DNA of 39,349 nt from Polyangia bacterium (GCA_030426145.1 JAUHZF010000034.1:1-39349); one strand, 5' to 3'. Positions 16,409 to 25,368 are shown, numbered from the stretch's first letter. Numbers and translations are program-made. Notes: a model not told the origin generated them from the sequence alone.

Positions 16409-18226
16409 TCAGTCCCGGCGCTTCTTCTTGAAGCCGCCGGGACTCTTCTTTTTGAAGGGCTTCTTGAAGGGCTTCTTCGCGGGCCGCTCGCCGGGCGGTC
16501 CCTCGCGACGGGGGCCCTTCGGACGGTGGCCGCCCTTGGGGAACTTGCCCTTGGGCTTGCGCAGCGGTCGCGAAGGCCGATCCGGGGGAGGACGCCGGTC
16601 GTTGCGGGCGAGGGTGATCGGCACGTCGATCCCGCGCACGGCGGCGCGGGGCAGGACCTCGAGCACGTGCTCGGCCATCTCGCGGGGCAAGGCGACGAAG
16701 CTCTCGAAGGGCTGGATGTCGATCCGGCCGATCGACGGCCCCGGGATCTGAGCTTCGTTGGCGAGCAGGCCCACCAGATCGCCGGGGCGCACGCCCTTGC
16801 GGAAGCCCACGGGAAAGCGCAGCTCGACCTCGTTGGGATCGCGCTGACCCCGGGGTACGTCGCGCTTTGGGGTCGGGCGGCGGGCCCAGGCAGGGGGGCC
16901 GTCGTCGGGCTCGTGGAGGGAGATCCCGCGCTCTTCGGCGAGGGCGTAGAGCGCGCCTGCAGCGAGATCCTCGGCGCTGAGGCCGCTCTGCTCGAGCGCC
17001 GACGCGAGCAGACGCTGGGCGGCCTTGCGGTCTTCGGGGGTGGTGTCGGTCACCGACTCGACGAGGGCATCCTGCTCCACACCGGCGATCTCGAGGTCGG
17101 TCGGGGCCGGCATCTCTTCGATGCGCTGACGGATCCTCCGCTCGAGCTCCCGGATCCGGCGCCGCTCGCGCGGCGTGACCAGGGAGATGGCCATGCCCTC
17201 GCGACCGGCGCGCCCCGTGCGGCCGATGCGGTGCACGTAGCTGGCGAGGTCGTCCGGGAGGTCGTAGTTGACCACGTGCTCGATGTGCTCGACGTCGAGC
17301 CCGCGGGCCGCGATGTCGGTGGCGATGACGATGCGCAAGCGCTGGGCGCGCATGCCCTTCATCACCCGGTCACGGGCGGCCTGGTTGAGGTCGCCGTGCA
17401 GCGCGTCGACCTCGAAGCCGTCTTTGACGAGGCGGTCGCTCAGCTCGGCGCACGCGGCGCGGGTTCGCGCGAAGACGAGGGTGGTGCCGCGGGCGATGGC
17501 ACGCAGAACCCGTACAAGCGCGTCGGGCTTGAAGCGCTGCGGCACGATCATGAAGCGCTGCGCGATGTGGTCGACACTGATCCCGTGTCGCTCGATGGCT
17601 ACCGCCACCGGATCCGTGAGGTAGGTGTCGGCCACAGCGCGGATCCGCGGTGGCATGGTGGCCGAGAAGAGCACCACCTGCCGGTTGTCCGGCGTGGCCG
17701 CGATGAGCTTCTCGACGTCGTCGATGAAGCCCATGCGGAGCATCTCGTCGGCCTCGTCGAGGACCATGACCTCGACCGCAGACAGGTCGAGCGCGCCGCG
17801 ATCGAGCATGTCGATGACGCGACCGGGCGTGCCCACGACGACGGTGGGGCCATCGGCGAGGGCCTTGAGTTGGGGCCGGTAGTCGGCGCCACCATAGATG
17901 GTGGCGATGCGCACGCCGTCGAGCTTGGTGGCGAAGCTTCGAAGAGCCTGCGCCACCTGAACCGCGAGCTCGCGGGTGGGGGCGAGCACCAGGGCCCGGT
18001 TGGCGCCGCCATCCTTGAGTCGGTCGAGCAGAGCGAGGCCGAACGCGGCCGTCTTGCCGGATCCGGTACGCGCCTGGCCCACCACGTGGCGACCCTTCAG
18101 CAGGGGCGGGATGGTGCCAGCCTGTACGTCGGTGGGCTCGGTGAAGCCGAGCTCGGCGACCGCCTCGAGGAGGCGCGGGTCGAGGCCGAGGCCGGCGAAG
18201 TCGTTGGGGGCCTCGTCAGCGCCCAT
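16409..18226 (-). CDS. deaD: DEAD-box ATP-dependent RNA helicase (DeaD/CsdA or DbpA type)
   Basis: 605-residue RNA helicase. Motifs in order: Q motif region (FTEPTDVQ), Walker A ARTGSGKT, PTRELAVQ, GTPGR, DEAD box (VLDEADEML), SAT (LFSATMPP), then second-domain motifs TDIAARGLD and HRIGRTGRAG. After a helical linker, residues about 475-550 (VELRFPVGFRKGVRPGDLVGLL) form a DbpA-like RNA-binding domain of the RRM-like fold. The C-terminus is a Lys/Arg/Pro/Gly-rich basic tail that probably binds RNA non-specifically. Expected roles are ribosome assembly, cold adaptation and mRNA turnover. ATG 18226 is preferred; an in-frame TTG at 18238 is possible. Divergent from the S1-domain gene. Confidence 0.93.
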   Translation of the reverse strand: MGADEAPNDFAGLGLDPRLLEAVAELGFTEPTDVQAGTIPPLLKGRHVVGQARTGSGKTAAFGLALLDRLKDGGANRALVLAPTRELAVQVAQALRSFATKLDGVRIATIYGGADYRPQLKALADGPTVVVGTPGRVIDMLDRGALDLSAVEVMVLDEADEMLRMGFIDDVEKLIAATPDNRQVVLFSATMPPRIRAVADTYLTDPVAVAIERHGISVDHIAQRFMIVPQRFKPDALVRVLRAIARGTTLVFARTRAACAELSDRLVKDGFEVDALHGDLNQAARDRVMKGMRAQRLRIVIATDIAARGLDVEHIEHVVNYDLPDDLASYVHRIGRTGRAGREGMAISLVTPRERRRIRELERRIRQRIEEMPAPTDLEIAGVEQDALVESVTDTTPEDRKAAQRLLASALEQSGLSAEDLAAGALYALAEERGISLHEPDDGPPAWARRPTPKRDVPRGQRDPNEVELRFPVGFRKGVRPGDLVGLLANEAQIPGPSIGRIDIQPFESFVALPREMAEHVLEVLPRAAVRGIDVPITLARNDRRPPPDRPSRPLRKPKGKFPKGGHRPKGPRREGPPGERPAKKPFKKPFKKKSPGGFKKKRRD

Positions 18227-18388
18227 CGACTTGACCAATCTGGATGGACGGGTTCATGGGAGCCGTCCCCTATCACAACCCGAGCCGAAACGCCGTGAAC
18301 TTCGGTTCGCAGGACCCCCCTTCGGGGTGCTCGGCACGGCGGTGCAGCGCCGTTGGGCACCGGGCTCAGCTGAGATTCAGGGTTGCGG

Positions 18389-18404
18389 CGCCGCAGCTGC
18401 GGCG
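18389..18404. promoter_or_regulatory. Perfect 16-bp palindrome upstream of the S1-domain gene
   Basis: CGCCGCAG followed directly by its reverse complement CTGCGGCG, 13 nt before the GTG start at 18418. In RNA it could fold only with a few central bases unpaired, placing a hairpin over the initiation region. As DNA it could be an operator. No Shine-Dalgarno sequence is evident next to this start. Confidence 0.4.
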
Positions 18405-18417
18405 TCAGACCCACGCC

Positions 18418-19599
18418 GTGAACAAGCAGGGCAAGAGCGGCGGTTTCGCTGACATGTTCGCCGAGATGGAGAGCGGGCAGCGGTCGGTGGGCCGCAAGCC
18501 GCGCGTGGGTGAGGAAGTGACGGGCCCCGTCATCGCCATCACCTCCGACGCCGTCTTCGTCGACCTCGGGGGCGCGGCCGAGGGCATGGTCGACCGGGCG
18601 GAGCTGCTCGACGACAGCGGCATGCTCACGGTGAAGCAGGGCGACCAGGTCAAGGCGCGGGTGCACCGCATCGATGACGGCGTAGCCGTATTGCGCACGC
18701 GGATCCGCAAGGAAGACGGCGGCGTCGATGCGATGAAGGACGCGCTCGAGCAGGGGCTACCCGTCGAGGGCAAGGTCACCGGCGTCAACAAGGGCGGCCT
18801 CGAGATCGAGCTCGGGAGCGTGCGCGCCTTCTGCCCGAAGTCGCAGATCGACATCCAGCGCATCGAGGACCTGCAGCCCTTCGTGGGCCAGAGCTTCGAG
18901 TTCCTGGTCACCAAGGTCGAAGGTGGCCCACGCCCCGACGTCGTGGTGTCGCGCCGCAGTTTGCTCGACCGACAGCGCAAGGTGGCAGCCGAGCAGCTCC
19001 GCAAGACCCTCAAGGTCGGCACCGTGGTGCGCGGCACCGTGACCAACCTCAAGGACTACGGCGCCTTCGTCGATCTCGGCGGCATCGAAGGCATGCTGCA
19101 CGTCTCCGAGCTCGCGTTCCAGCGTGTGCGGCACCCGCGCGAGGTGCTCTCGGCCGGCGACGAGATCGAGGTCAAGGTGATCGACATCCAGCCCGCGCAC
19201 GATCAGTCGCGTGGCGACCGGATCAGCCTTTCGCTGAAGGCGATGGGCGACGACCCGTGGAGCCAGCTGTCGCTGTCGGTGGGCAAGGTCCTCAACGGCA
19301 CCATCACCCGGCTCGAGCCCTTTGGCGCCTTCGTCGAGGTGGCCGAGGGCATCGAGGGGCTGGTGCACATCAGTGAGCTGGGAGCCGACAAGCGCATCAC
19401 CCACCCGAAGGAAGTGGTGGCGGTCGGCGACAGCCTCGAGGTCGTGGTCAAAGAGCTCGACCTCGAGCGACGCCGTCTATCGCTATCCCGCAAGGGGGCC
19501 CAGCGTGCGCGTGAGCAGGCCCAAGTGGCGGCTTTCAAGGGCAAGTCGCAGAGCCTCGGCACCTTCGCCGACCTCCTCGGTGACAAGTTCAAGAAGTAG
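18418..19599 (+). CDS. Protein with four S1 RNA-binding domains
   Basis: 393 residues. Four S1 (OB-fold) modules are visible: about residues 28-100 (VGEEVTGPVIAITSDAVFVDLGG), 105-185 (PVEGKVTGVNKGGLEIELG), 195-275 (VGTVVRGTVTNLKDYGAFVDLGG) and 280-365 (VGKVLNGTITRLEPFGAFVEV). This resembles the central part of ribosomal protein S1 but is shorter and starts with a Gly-rich lead that is not S1-like, so it is better seen as an S1-like RNA-binding or translation factor than as the ribosomal protein itself. GTG 18418 is chosen because it precedes the first module closely; the frame is open upstream to 18244 without family resemblance. The two terminal modules are best conserved. Confidence 0.85.
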   Translation: MNKQGKSGGFADMFAEMESGQRSVGRKPRVGEEVTGPVIAITSDAVFVDLGGAAEGMVDRAELLDDSGMLTVKQGDQVKARVHRIDDGVAVLRTRIRKEDGGVDAMKDALEQGLPVEGKVTGVNKGGLEIELGSVRAFCPKSQIDIQRIEDLQPFVGQSFEFLVTKVEGGPRPDVVVSRRSLLDRQRKVAAEQLRKTLKVGTVVRGTVTNLKDYGAFVDLGGIEGMLHVSELAFQRVRHPREVLSAGDEIEVKVIDIQPAHDQSRGDRISLSLKAMGDDPWSQLSLSVGKVLNGTITRLEPFGAFVEVAEGIEGLVHISELGADKRITHPKEVVAVGDSLEVVVKELDLERRRLSLSRKGAQRAREQAQVAAFKGKSQSLGTFADLLGDKFKK

Positions 19600-19636
19600 A
19601 CGGCGCGAGGAACCGGCCGTCGGCTAAGCTCGGGGC

Positions 19637-20650
19637 GTGGACGCCGTCGTCGAGCAGCTCCTGCTACCCGTCGATCGCCTTCGGACCTTCGTCTATCGGG
19701 TTCTCGCCCCATGGCTCGGGCCCTGGATGCGAGATCGACAGCGGCGGGTGGCGGCGCTCGGCGTCGTCACCATCTTCGTCTCGCTCGTGCTCACGCTCGA
19801 GGTTCCGTTGTGGCTGCTGGCCGTGGGGCCGATCGTGCTCGGGGTGCCTCACGTGGTGGCCGACCTCCGCTACCTCTGGGTGCAACCTGGGTTTCACCAA
19901 CGTCGGCTGGTCTGGCTCCTCGTGGTCCCCGGGCTGGTGGCGGGCGCGGTCACGGCGGAGCTGCGATGGGGCCTCATCGCCGCCACCATGGGCCTCTTTG
20001 CCCTGAAGACCTCGTGGCTCCGGCGAGCGGCAGGGCTCCTGGTGCTCGGGCCGGCGACGGCGGCTTCGTTCTTGTGGCCATACTGGTCGAACCTCGCCTT
20101 CGCCTACCTCCACAACCTGGTGGCGGTCGCACTCTGGTGGTGGCTGTGGCCCAAGGGTGGGCGGGCACACCACCGGTGGGTCATCGGTGCCTACGTGGCG
20201 GTGAGCCTGGCCCTGGCATCAGGCGGGCTCGACCCCCTGGTGGCCCGCGCCTTCGATGGCGGGCCCGACGCGGGTCATCCATTCCGCTTCTACGCCTACA
20301 CCATGGCTCCGGGGCTGCCGGAGGCGATGGCCCTGAGAGCCGTGGCGTTGTTCACCTTCGGCCAGTCCGTTCACTACGCCATCTGGCTGCGTCTCGTTCC
20401 CGAGCACGCGCGGCGCCGTCGTGCGCCGCGACCCTTTCGACAGAGCTACCGGGCGTTGCGCCACGACCTCGGGCGGCCGCTGCTCATCCTGGCCGTGGTG
20501 GCCGCACTGGCCACGGCGGTGTGGGCAGTGGCCGACCTGTCCGCTGCGCGCGACGGTTACCTCCGCTTCGCGCTGGCCCACGGCTACCTCGAGCTGGCGG
20601 CGGCGGCGCTTCTGTTCGCGCGCGGCCGGGGTGCAGCGCTCGGCAGCTGA
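19637..20650 (+). CDS. Polytopic membrane protein, possibly distant Brp/Blh-like
   Basis: 337 residues with about nine hydrophobic segments. Motifs of interest are GPIVLGVPHVVADLRYLW near residue 70, FAYLHNLVAVALWWW, FGQSVHYAIWLRL and ALAHGYLELA, so several His lie inside or at the edge of membrane helices. The first motif recalls the GxPHGxxD segment of Brp/Blh carotene dioxygenase-like proteins, but the match is weak and I assign no function. GTG 19637 begins 37 nt after the S1-domain gene and may be co-transcribed with it. It converges on the glycosidase-like gene with a 10-nt gap. Confidence 0.75.
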   Translation: MDAVVEQLLLPVDRLRTFVYRVLAPWLGPWMRDRQRRVAALGVVTIFVSLVLTLEVPLWLLAVGPIVLGVPHVVADLRYLWVQPGFHQRRLVWLLVVPGLVAGAVTAELRWGLIAATMGLFALKTSWLRRAAGLLVLGPATAASFLWPYWSNLAFAYLHNLVAVALWWWLWPKGGRAHHRWVIGAYVAVSLALASGGLDPLVARAFDGGPDAGHPFRFYAYTMAPGLPEAMALRAVALFTFGQSVHYAIWLRLVPEHARRRRAPRPFRQSYRALRHDLGRPLLILAVVAALATAVWAVADLSAARDGYLRFALAHGYLELAAAALLFARGRGAALGS

Positions 20651-20660
20651 CCATCGGGGT

Positions 20661-21935
20661 CTATTCGCCGCAGACGAGTTGCTCGACCGCGTCGTCGTCG
20701 CGGCGCGTGAGGTAGAAGAAGTCGCGGATCGCTACGGCACGAACGTACTCGTCGGGGCTGAACTCGAAGCCGTCGCAGAGCTTGGTGGCCTCGGGCTGGC
20801 CGTCGGTACGGTCGCGGTAGACGACGAACTTCGGGTAGGACCAGTTGACGTCGAGCTGCGCCACTTGGCTCGCACCAGCGTGTTTCATGGCGGTCGCGAT
20901 GGCACGGGCGGTGGTGTGGTCACCGATCCCGGAGAAGAGCGTTTGGCCGTCGGCGGAGATGCCGATGGCGGAGCGGCGGATCACGGTCTCGCCCTTGAGC
21001 GTCGCGCCCCAGTAGGTGTTCTTCTCGCTGCGGAGGCCCACGTGGAGCTCGCCTCCCGCGACCATGCAGTCGGGGGTCTGCCGCCACCAACGCATGTCAC
21101 CGAGGGTCGCTTCGAGATCGGCGATGGGGCCAACGACGATGCGCCCATCGTTGCGCTGACCCACCACGCAGGCCCCCTTGCGGGCGGGGATCAGGGTCAC
21201 GCCGTCGACCATCATGCCCCAATGACCGTGCTCGGCCTTGAAGCCACCATTGAAGGCGGCGAGCAGCACGCGCTGGTGGGCTGGCGGGATGAGCCCCGGG
21301 CGCTCGGCCTTCTGGCCCTCGGGCGTCGCGGCCTTGGGTTCGTGGCGGCCTGCGACGAGGTGCAACGCGACCTGACGTAGGTCGATGGCGACCAAGCTCA
21401 CCGCAGCCCAGCTTCGCTGTGCATCGGGGTGGAGGAGGGTCTTGAACATGCGCGGCGGGGCCTCGGGGTCGACCCGGTCGTTCACCGGGACCCAGATCCC
21501 GTCCCCGGGCGCCTCGAAGTGTGCGTGCACCGGACCGACGTCGGTGGGGCGGAAGGTGGGAAGCTCGCAGTCCTTCACCTTCGTAGAGGCGGGCAGCTCG
21601 AGCTGGGGCGGTACCACCCAGTAGGCTTTGGGGGCCTCGTCGCCGCGCCATGCCATGGCTGCACGATCCTGCAGCCCGTAGGCAAAATCCTCCAGGGCCG
21701 CGACCGCTTCGACCCCGACCACGGAGCGCAGGCCATCCGCGAGCGCCGACCCGACCCAGGGAATGCGGTGCGCGGCGAACCAGAGCAGCCCGAGGGCGAC
21801 AGCTCCTCCGGTTGCGAGCCCGAGGAAGATCCGACGCCATCGACGTGTCTTGGGCTGGGCGGACACGCGCGGCTTGCGGGCCCAGACGGAGAGCGCGGAC
21901 GAGTCATCGGGCGAAGGGGGAGCATTGCACGCCAT
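20661..21935 (-). CDS. Membrane-anchored phosphodiester glycosidase (NAGPA)-family protein
   Basis: 424 residues. A basic cytoplasmic N-terminus (about 1-33) is followed by one transmembrane helix (about 34-55), so the body is expected outside the cytoplasm. The C-terminal domain from about residue 225 carries NAGPA-family motifs: AFNGGFKAEHGHWGMMVDG, RRSAIGISADGQTLF, and ASQVAQLDVNWS at the place where relatives read a LDGGGS-type motif. Family members act as phosphodiester glycosidases on N-acetylglucosamine phosphodiesters, in bacteria probably on wall or exopolysaccharide components. Because the usual DGGGS is changed to DVNWS, activity is uncertain. Divergent from the FIST gene. Confidence 0.78.
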   Translation of the reverse strand: MACNAPPSPDDSSALSVWARKPRVSAQPKTRRWRRIFLGLATGGAVALGLLWFAAHRIPWVGSALADGLRSVVGVEAVAALEDFAYGLQDRAAMAWRGDEAPKAYWVVPPQLELPASTKVKDCELPTFRPTDVGPVHAHFEAPGDGIWVPVNDRVDPEAPPRMFKTLLHPDAQRSWAAVSLVAIDLRQVALHLVAGRHEPKAATPEGQKAERPGLIPPAHQRVLLAAFNGGFKAEHGHWGMMVDGVTLIPARKGACVVGQRNDGRIVVGPIADLEATLGDMRWWRQTPDCMVAGGELHVGLRSEKNTYWGATLKGETVIRRSAIGISADGQTLFSGIGDHTTARAIATAMKHAGASQVAQLDVNWSYPKFVVYRDRTDGQPEATKLCDGFEFSPDEYVRAVAIRDFFYLTRRDDDAVEQLVCGE

Positions 21936-22006
21936 GGCAGGTAGGGAAGTGTAGGGATGGTGTCCGCCGCTGGCCCAGAATTGCTCGATGACCTTCTCGC
22001 CTAAGG

Positions 22007-22026
22007 AACGGGAGCGCGCTCCCGTT
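22007..22026. promoter_or_regulatory. Perfect 20-bp palindrome in the divergent glycosidase/FIST intergenic region
   Basis: Half-site AACGGGAGCG is followed directly by its exact reverse complement. It lies 58 nt before the FIST start and 71 nt before the divergent glycosidase-like start. A perfect dyad with no spacer in a divergent promoter region fits an operator for a dimeric regulator; an RNA hairpin in the FIST leader is the alternative. There is no T-tract. Confidence 0.5.
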
Positions 22027-22084
22027 GTATGATGAGAAGGTTGCCTTGCGTGCCAGAGATGAGAGCGGGGGCGAGGAAGAAGCC

Positions 22085-23299
22085 GTGACCTGGAAAGCTT
22101 CCAGCTTCATCTGCGCCGAATCGGACGCGGAGGACGCAGCGCGCGAGTGCGTCGCGCATCTGGAGGCGACGGCCGAGGGACCGCTCCGGGGCGTGCTCGT
22201 CTACTTCACGCTTCTTCACGACCCCGAAGAGATCGTGGAGGCTTTCGCTTCGGCGCTGGGGGACGTGCCCTTCGTCGGGGCAAGCGTACAAGGCGTGGCT
22301 TCTGCCGGAGTGCTGGGCGAAGACGGCTACCTCTGTGGCGTGATGGGATGGTCGGGTGACATCGCCGTCGACGTACATCGCGTCACGGATGTGAGCGAGG
22401 CGACCACCTCCAAAGGGGCCGAGCTCGGCGCCTTCGCCAAGTCGGTGGAAGGTGGGCCAGGACAGCTCGGGGTGCTCTTGTACGACCCCCTCACGGGGGC
22501 GAACGCCCGTGAGCTGCTCGAGGGCTTCGACGCAGCCTGCCCGGGCATGGCGCTGCTCGGCGGGGCGGCGGCGGCGCCATGGGGACCGTTGGTCGAAACG
22601 TGGCAACTGTACCGTGGCGAGGCGCTACGCGACGCCGCGGTGATGATGGTGCTCAAGGGCGACTTCGAGTTGGTGCACGCCACCTCGACCGGGACGATAC
22701 CGACCGGCCAACCGATGACGGTGACGGCGTCGATGGGCCCGGTGCTGCAGTCGCTCGACGACAAGCCCGCGTTTAGGGTTTGGCGCGAAGCGCTCGGGTT
22801 GCCGGAGACGGTGATGTTGGAAGAGACGGCCTCGTGGGCCCTCGGCGTGGAATGCGGGCACGGGAGCAGCGACTGGACGGTCCTCGCGCCCTTCAACTAC
22901 GACGCGGAGCAGGAGGCGATCGGGTTTGCCGTGGACGTGCCAGAGGGAACGGCGGTGCGCCTTCACAAGCGCAGCCCGGAGGTGATCCTCGACCGCACCC
23001 GCGCCATGGCCAACGCGCTTCGAGAAGTGGTCGGAGAACGCAGCGTCGCCGCGATGCTCACCTTCGAGTGCGGCGGGCGAACGACGCCGTTTCTCGGCAT
23101 CGATGCCACCCGAGAGGAGCACGAGCTCGTGCAGTCTGCCCTCGCGTCTGAAGGAACCCCGTGGCTCGGCGGTATCCTATGGGGGGAGATCGCGCCTGTG
23201 GGGCGAGGCAACGAGTTCTTCAACTACACCTACCCGATCGCACTGATGTGCCGACCTTCGTCCCCTGCGAAGGGGTCGTGCGACGGTGTCGATGGGTGA
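22085..23299 (+). CDS. FIST-domain sensory protein
   Basis: 404 residues with a FIST N domain (about 5-205: LVYFTLLHDPEEIVEAF, FVGASVQGVASAG, GMALLGGAAA) and a FIST C domain (about 225-395: LDDKPAFRVWREALG, SPEVILDRTRAMANALRE, LTFECGGRTTPFLG, GGILWGEIAPVGRGNEFFNYT). FIST proteins are soluble input modules thought to bind small ligands, perhaps amino acids, and to pass the signal to kinases or cyclases. GTG 22085 is preferred because a GAGGAAG ribosome-binding site precedes it; an in-frame TTG lies at 22025. Its stop codon overlaps the start of the histidine kinase gene, so the pair is translationally coupled and very likely one signalling unit. Confidence 0.9.
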   Translation: MTWKASSFICAESDAEDAARECVAHLEATAEGPLRGVLVYFTLLHDPEEIVEAFASALGDVPFVGASVQGVASAGVLGEDGYLCGVMGWSGDIAVDVHRVTDVSEATTSKGAELGAFAKSVEGGPGQLGVLLYDPLTGANARELLEGFDAACPGMALLGGAAAAPWGPLVETWQLYRGEALRDAAVMMVLKGDFELVHATSTGTIPTGQPMTVTASMGPVLQSLDDKPAFRVWREALGLPETVMLEETASWALGVECGHGSSDWTVLAPFNYDAEQEAIGFAVDVPEGTAVRLHKRSPEVILDRTRAMANALREVVGERSVAAMLTFECGGRTTPFLGIDATREEHELVQSALASEGTPWLGGILWGEIAPVGRGNEFFNYTYPIALMCRPSSPAKGSCDGVDG

Positions 23300-25073
23300 A
23301 GGGGACCAGGCCCTCGAAGCTGTACGGCTCATCGCCGCGCAGGAGCGTGACGCCCACCGTTTTCGTGCGAGCTTGTCTCGTGCCAGGGCTTGGCTCGGGG
23401 TCGTCGACCGTTGCGTTGCGGCCTCGCGTGAGGGGGACGACGTCGGCCTGTTTCGAACCTGGTGCACGGCAGTCTTGGCGCACACGGGGGTGCCGTTTGC
23501 CGCGGCCTACCGAATCCGCGGCGACCGGCTGGAGACGTTGCACGCGCGAGGCCCGCGCAAGCTGCGCAGCCTGGAGGAGGTCGAGCTGGCGCGCGAGCCC
23601 GTGGGGTCGGGGAGCGGCAAGGGAGGGCTCGACTTTGCGCCGAGCTTGCCCGTGTTGAAAGCGAGCTGGTGCGTCGTTCGACGCGAGGCCGACGACGACG
23701 TGCTGGTGGTCGTTGGCTACGACGCGCGCACCGCACGATTCGTCGAACACGACACCAGCGAGCTCATCGACGACCTGCGCATGTCGGCGCTCAATCTCGA
23801 GGCGCTCAGTGCCCAGCTGCGTGCTCGAGCGGAGCTCGAGCGTGAGCACCAGCAGCTATCGGCCGTGAACGAAGAGCTCGCGCGACGTGATGGGGAGCTT
23901 CGCAAGACGAATGAGGAACTCGGTACCGCGCTGAGCGGCTTGCGGCGCGCACAGGCCGACCTCGTGCACAACGAGAGACTGTCCGCGGTGGGGCAGCTGG
24001 CGGCGGGCATCGCGCACGAGGTGAACAACCCCGCGAGCTACGTCTCGGCAAGCATCGAGGAACTGATGGAGCTCGCCGCAGCGGGAGAGCTCACCGCCGA
24101 CGGTCGGTCCAAACAGCTTCTCGCCGAGGCCTCCAGTGGCCTATTGCGCATCGTCGGTGTGATTCGTGAGCTCGGCCGATTCTCGAGCGCTTCGACATCC
24201 GAGGAAGTCGTGGTGGTCGAGCATCTGGTGAAGAGCGTGGGACAACTCGCAAGTCACCACATCACGCAGGTGGCCACGCTCCATACCTCCCTGATGGAGC
24301 GGCTCACCGTGCGTGGCAACCTGCGAGACCTCACCCAAGCCATCCTCAACCTCGTCATCAACGCTGCGCAGTCGCTCTCGCGCAAGACGTCGCCTGAAGC
24401 CCAGCGGATCGACATCGCATCGGAGCTGCGTGGCGAGCAGGTGGTCATCTCCGTCTCCGATACCGGACCTGGGATCCCAGAGTCGATGCGCTCACGCGTC
24501 TTCGAGCCGTTCTTCACCACCAAGGGCGCACATCAGGGCACCGGACTCGGCTTGAGTCTCGCCGTCGACATCGCGCGTCGTCATGGTGGCAGCCTCGTGT
24601 TGGCCCGAACTGGCCCTACGGGTACGCGGTTCGAGCTGTCCTTGCCTCGCTACACGCCACCGACGAAGGCGCACGATGCGTCGGTCGCAACGCCGATGGC
24701 TCCGAAACGAAGCGTGCTCCTCGTCGACGACGACATCCGGGTGCTCCGCGCTCATGCACGGCTGTTGAGACGCGACTACGACATCACCGTCGCGCAGAGC
24801 GGTCGTGCGGCCCTCGAGATACTGGCGGCGGGCACCTCATTCGACGTCATCTTGGCCGACCTCATGATGCCCGAGATGGATGGCCTCGAGCTTTGGAAGA
24901 CGGTGATGGATCGATACCCACGCTACCGAGGGCGCTACTTCTTCATCAGCGGTGGCGTTGCCGACCCAGACATGCGGCGCGAGATCGGTGAGCGCGGGCT
25001 GCAAGTGCTTCCCAAGCCCATGGATGTGCGGGAAGTGCACGAGCTCGTGGCCTCGGCGCCCGTCGCGTCGTGA
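23286..25073 (+). CDS. Hybrid sensor histidine kinase with C-terminal receiver domain
   Basis: 595 residues, soluble. Residues about 35-165 look GAF-like, 165-230 are a coiled coil rich in Glu, Leu and Arg, and the HisKA box is QLAAGIAHEVNNPASY with phospho-acceptor His244. The ATPase domain has N box NLVINAAQS, G1 SDTGPGIP, F box FEPFFTTK and G2 GTGLGLS. The receiver at 471-595 has acidic DDD and phospho-acceptor Asp525 in VILADLMMPEMDG plus the conserved Lys in PKPMD. There is no output domain and no transmembrane helix. GTG 23286 overlaps the FIST gene by 14 nt; ATG 23292 is an equally good start. Input most likely comes from the FIST protein, with phosphate passed to the attached receiver and then to an unseen partner. 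Confidence 0.93.
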   Translation: MSMGEGDQALEAVRLIAAQERDAHRFRASLSRARAWLGVVDRCVAASREGDDVGLFRTWCTAVLAHTGVPFAAAYRIRGDRLETLHARGPRKLRSLEEVELAREPVGSGSGKGGLDFAPSLPVLKASWCVVRREADDDVLVVVGYDARTARFVEHDTSELIDDLRMSALNLEALSAQLRARAELEREHQQLSAVNEELARRDGELRKTNEELGTALSGLRRAQADLVHNERLSAVGQLAAGIAHEVNNPASYVSASIEELMELAAAGELTADGRSKQLLAEASSGLLRIVGVIRELGRFSSASTSEEVVVVEHLVKSVGQLASHHITQVATLHTSLMERLTVRGNLRDLTQAILNLVINAAQSLSRKTSPEAQRIDIASELRGEQVVISVSDTGPGIPESMRSRVFEPFFTTKGAHQGTGLGLSLAVDIARRHGGSLVLARTGPTGTRFELSLPRYTPPTKAHDASVATPMAPKRSVLLVDDDIRVLRAHARLLRRDYDITVAQSGRAALEILAAGTSFDVILADLMMPEMDGLELWKTVMDRYPRYRGRYFFISGGVADPDMRREIGERGLQVLPKPMDVREVHELVASAPVAS

Positions 25074-25133
25074 ACCGGCCGCCAGACATGGAATCGAGGG
25101 TCGCGTGCGACGAGCCGGGTCACGGCATGGGGC

Positions 25134-25328
25134 TCAAAGGCCGGCCAAGCGCTGGCGGGGACGGCGGTAGCGGCGGATGGCCTCCATGGGGAGCTTCGGT
25201 GGTGCCTTCTCCGCGGGTTTGCCGTGGTGGGGGTGGACCGTCTCTGGAGCCTTGGGAGGTGGTGCCTCCCTGACCGTGCAACCCACCGACATGGCGCCAA
25301 GCGCCGCGACCAACGTCCAGAACCGCAT
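25134..25328 (-). CDS. Small lipoprotein downstream of the amidohydrolase pair
   Basis: 64 residues: a short signal and lipobox SVGC, then a Pro/Lys/His-rich segment and a basic C-terminus (RRYRRPRQRL). It starts 40 nt after the second amidohydrolase gene on the same strand and is probably the last gene of that operon. No family is recognised. The lipobox and position make it more credible than a chance frame. Confidence 0.5.
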   Translation of the reverse strand: MRFWTLVAALGAMSVGCTVREAPPPKAPETVHPHHGKPAEKAPPKLPMEAIRRYRRPRQRLAGL

Positions 25329-25368
25329 GCTTTGCACGAACGGTCGTTCGCGGCGTTGGTTGAGCGAT

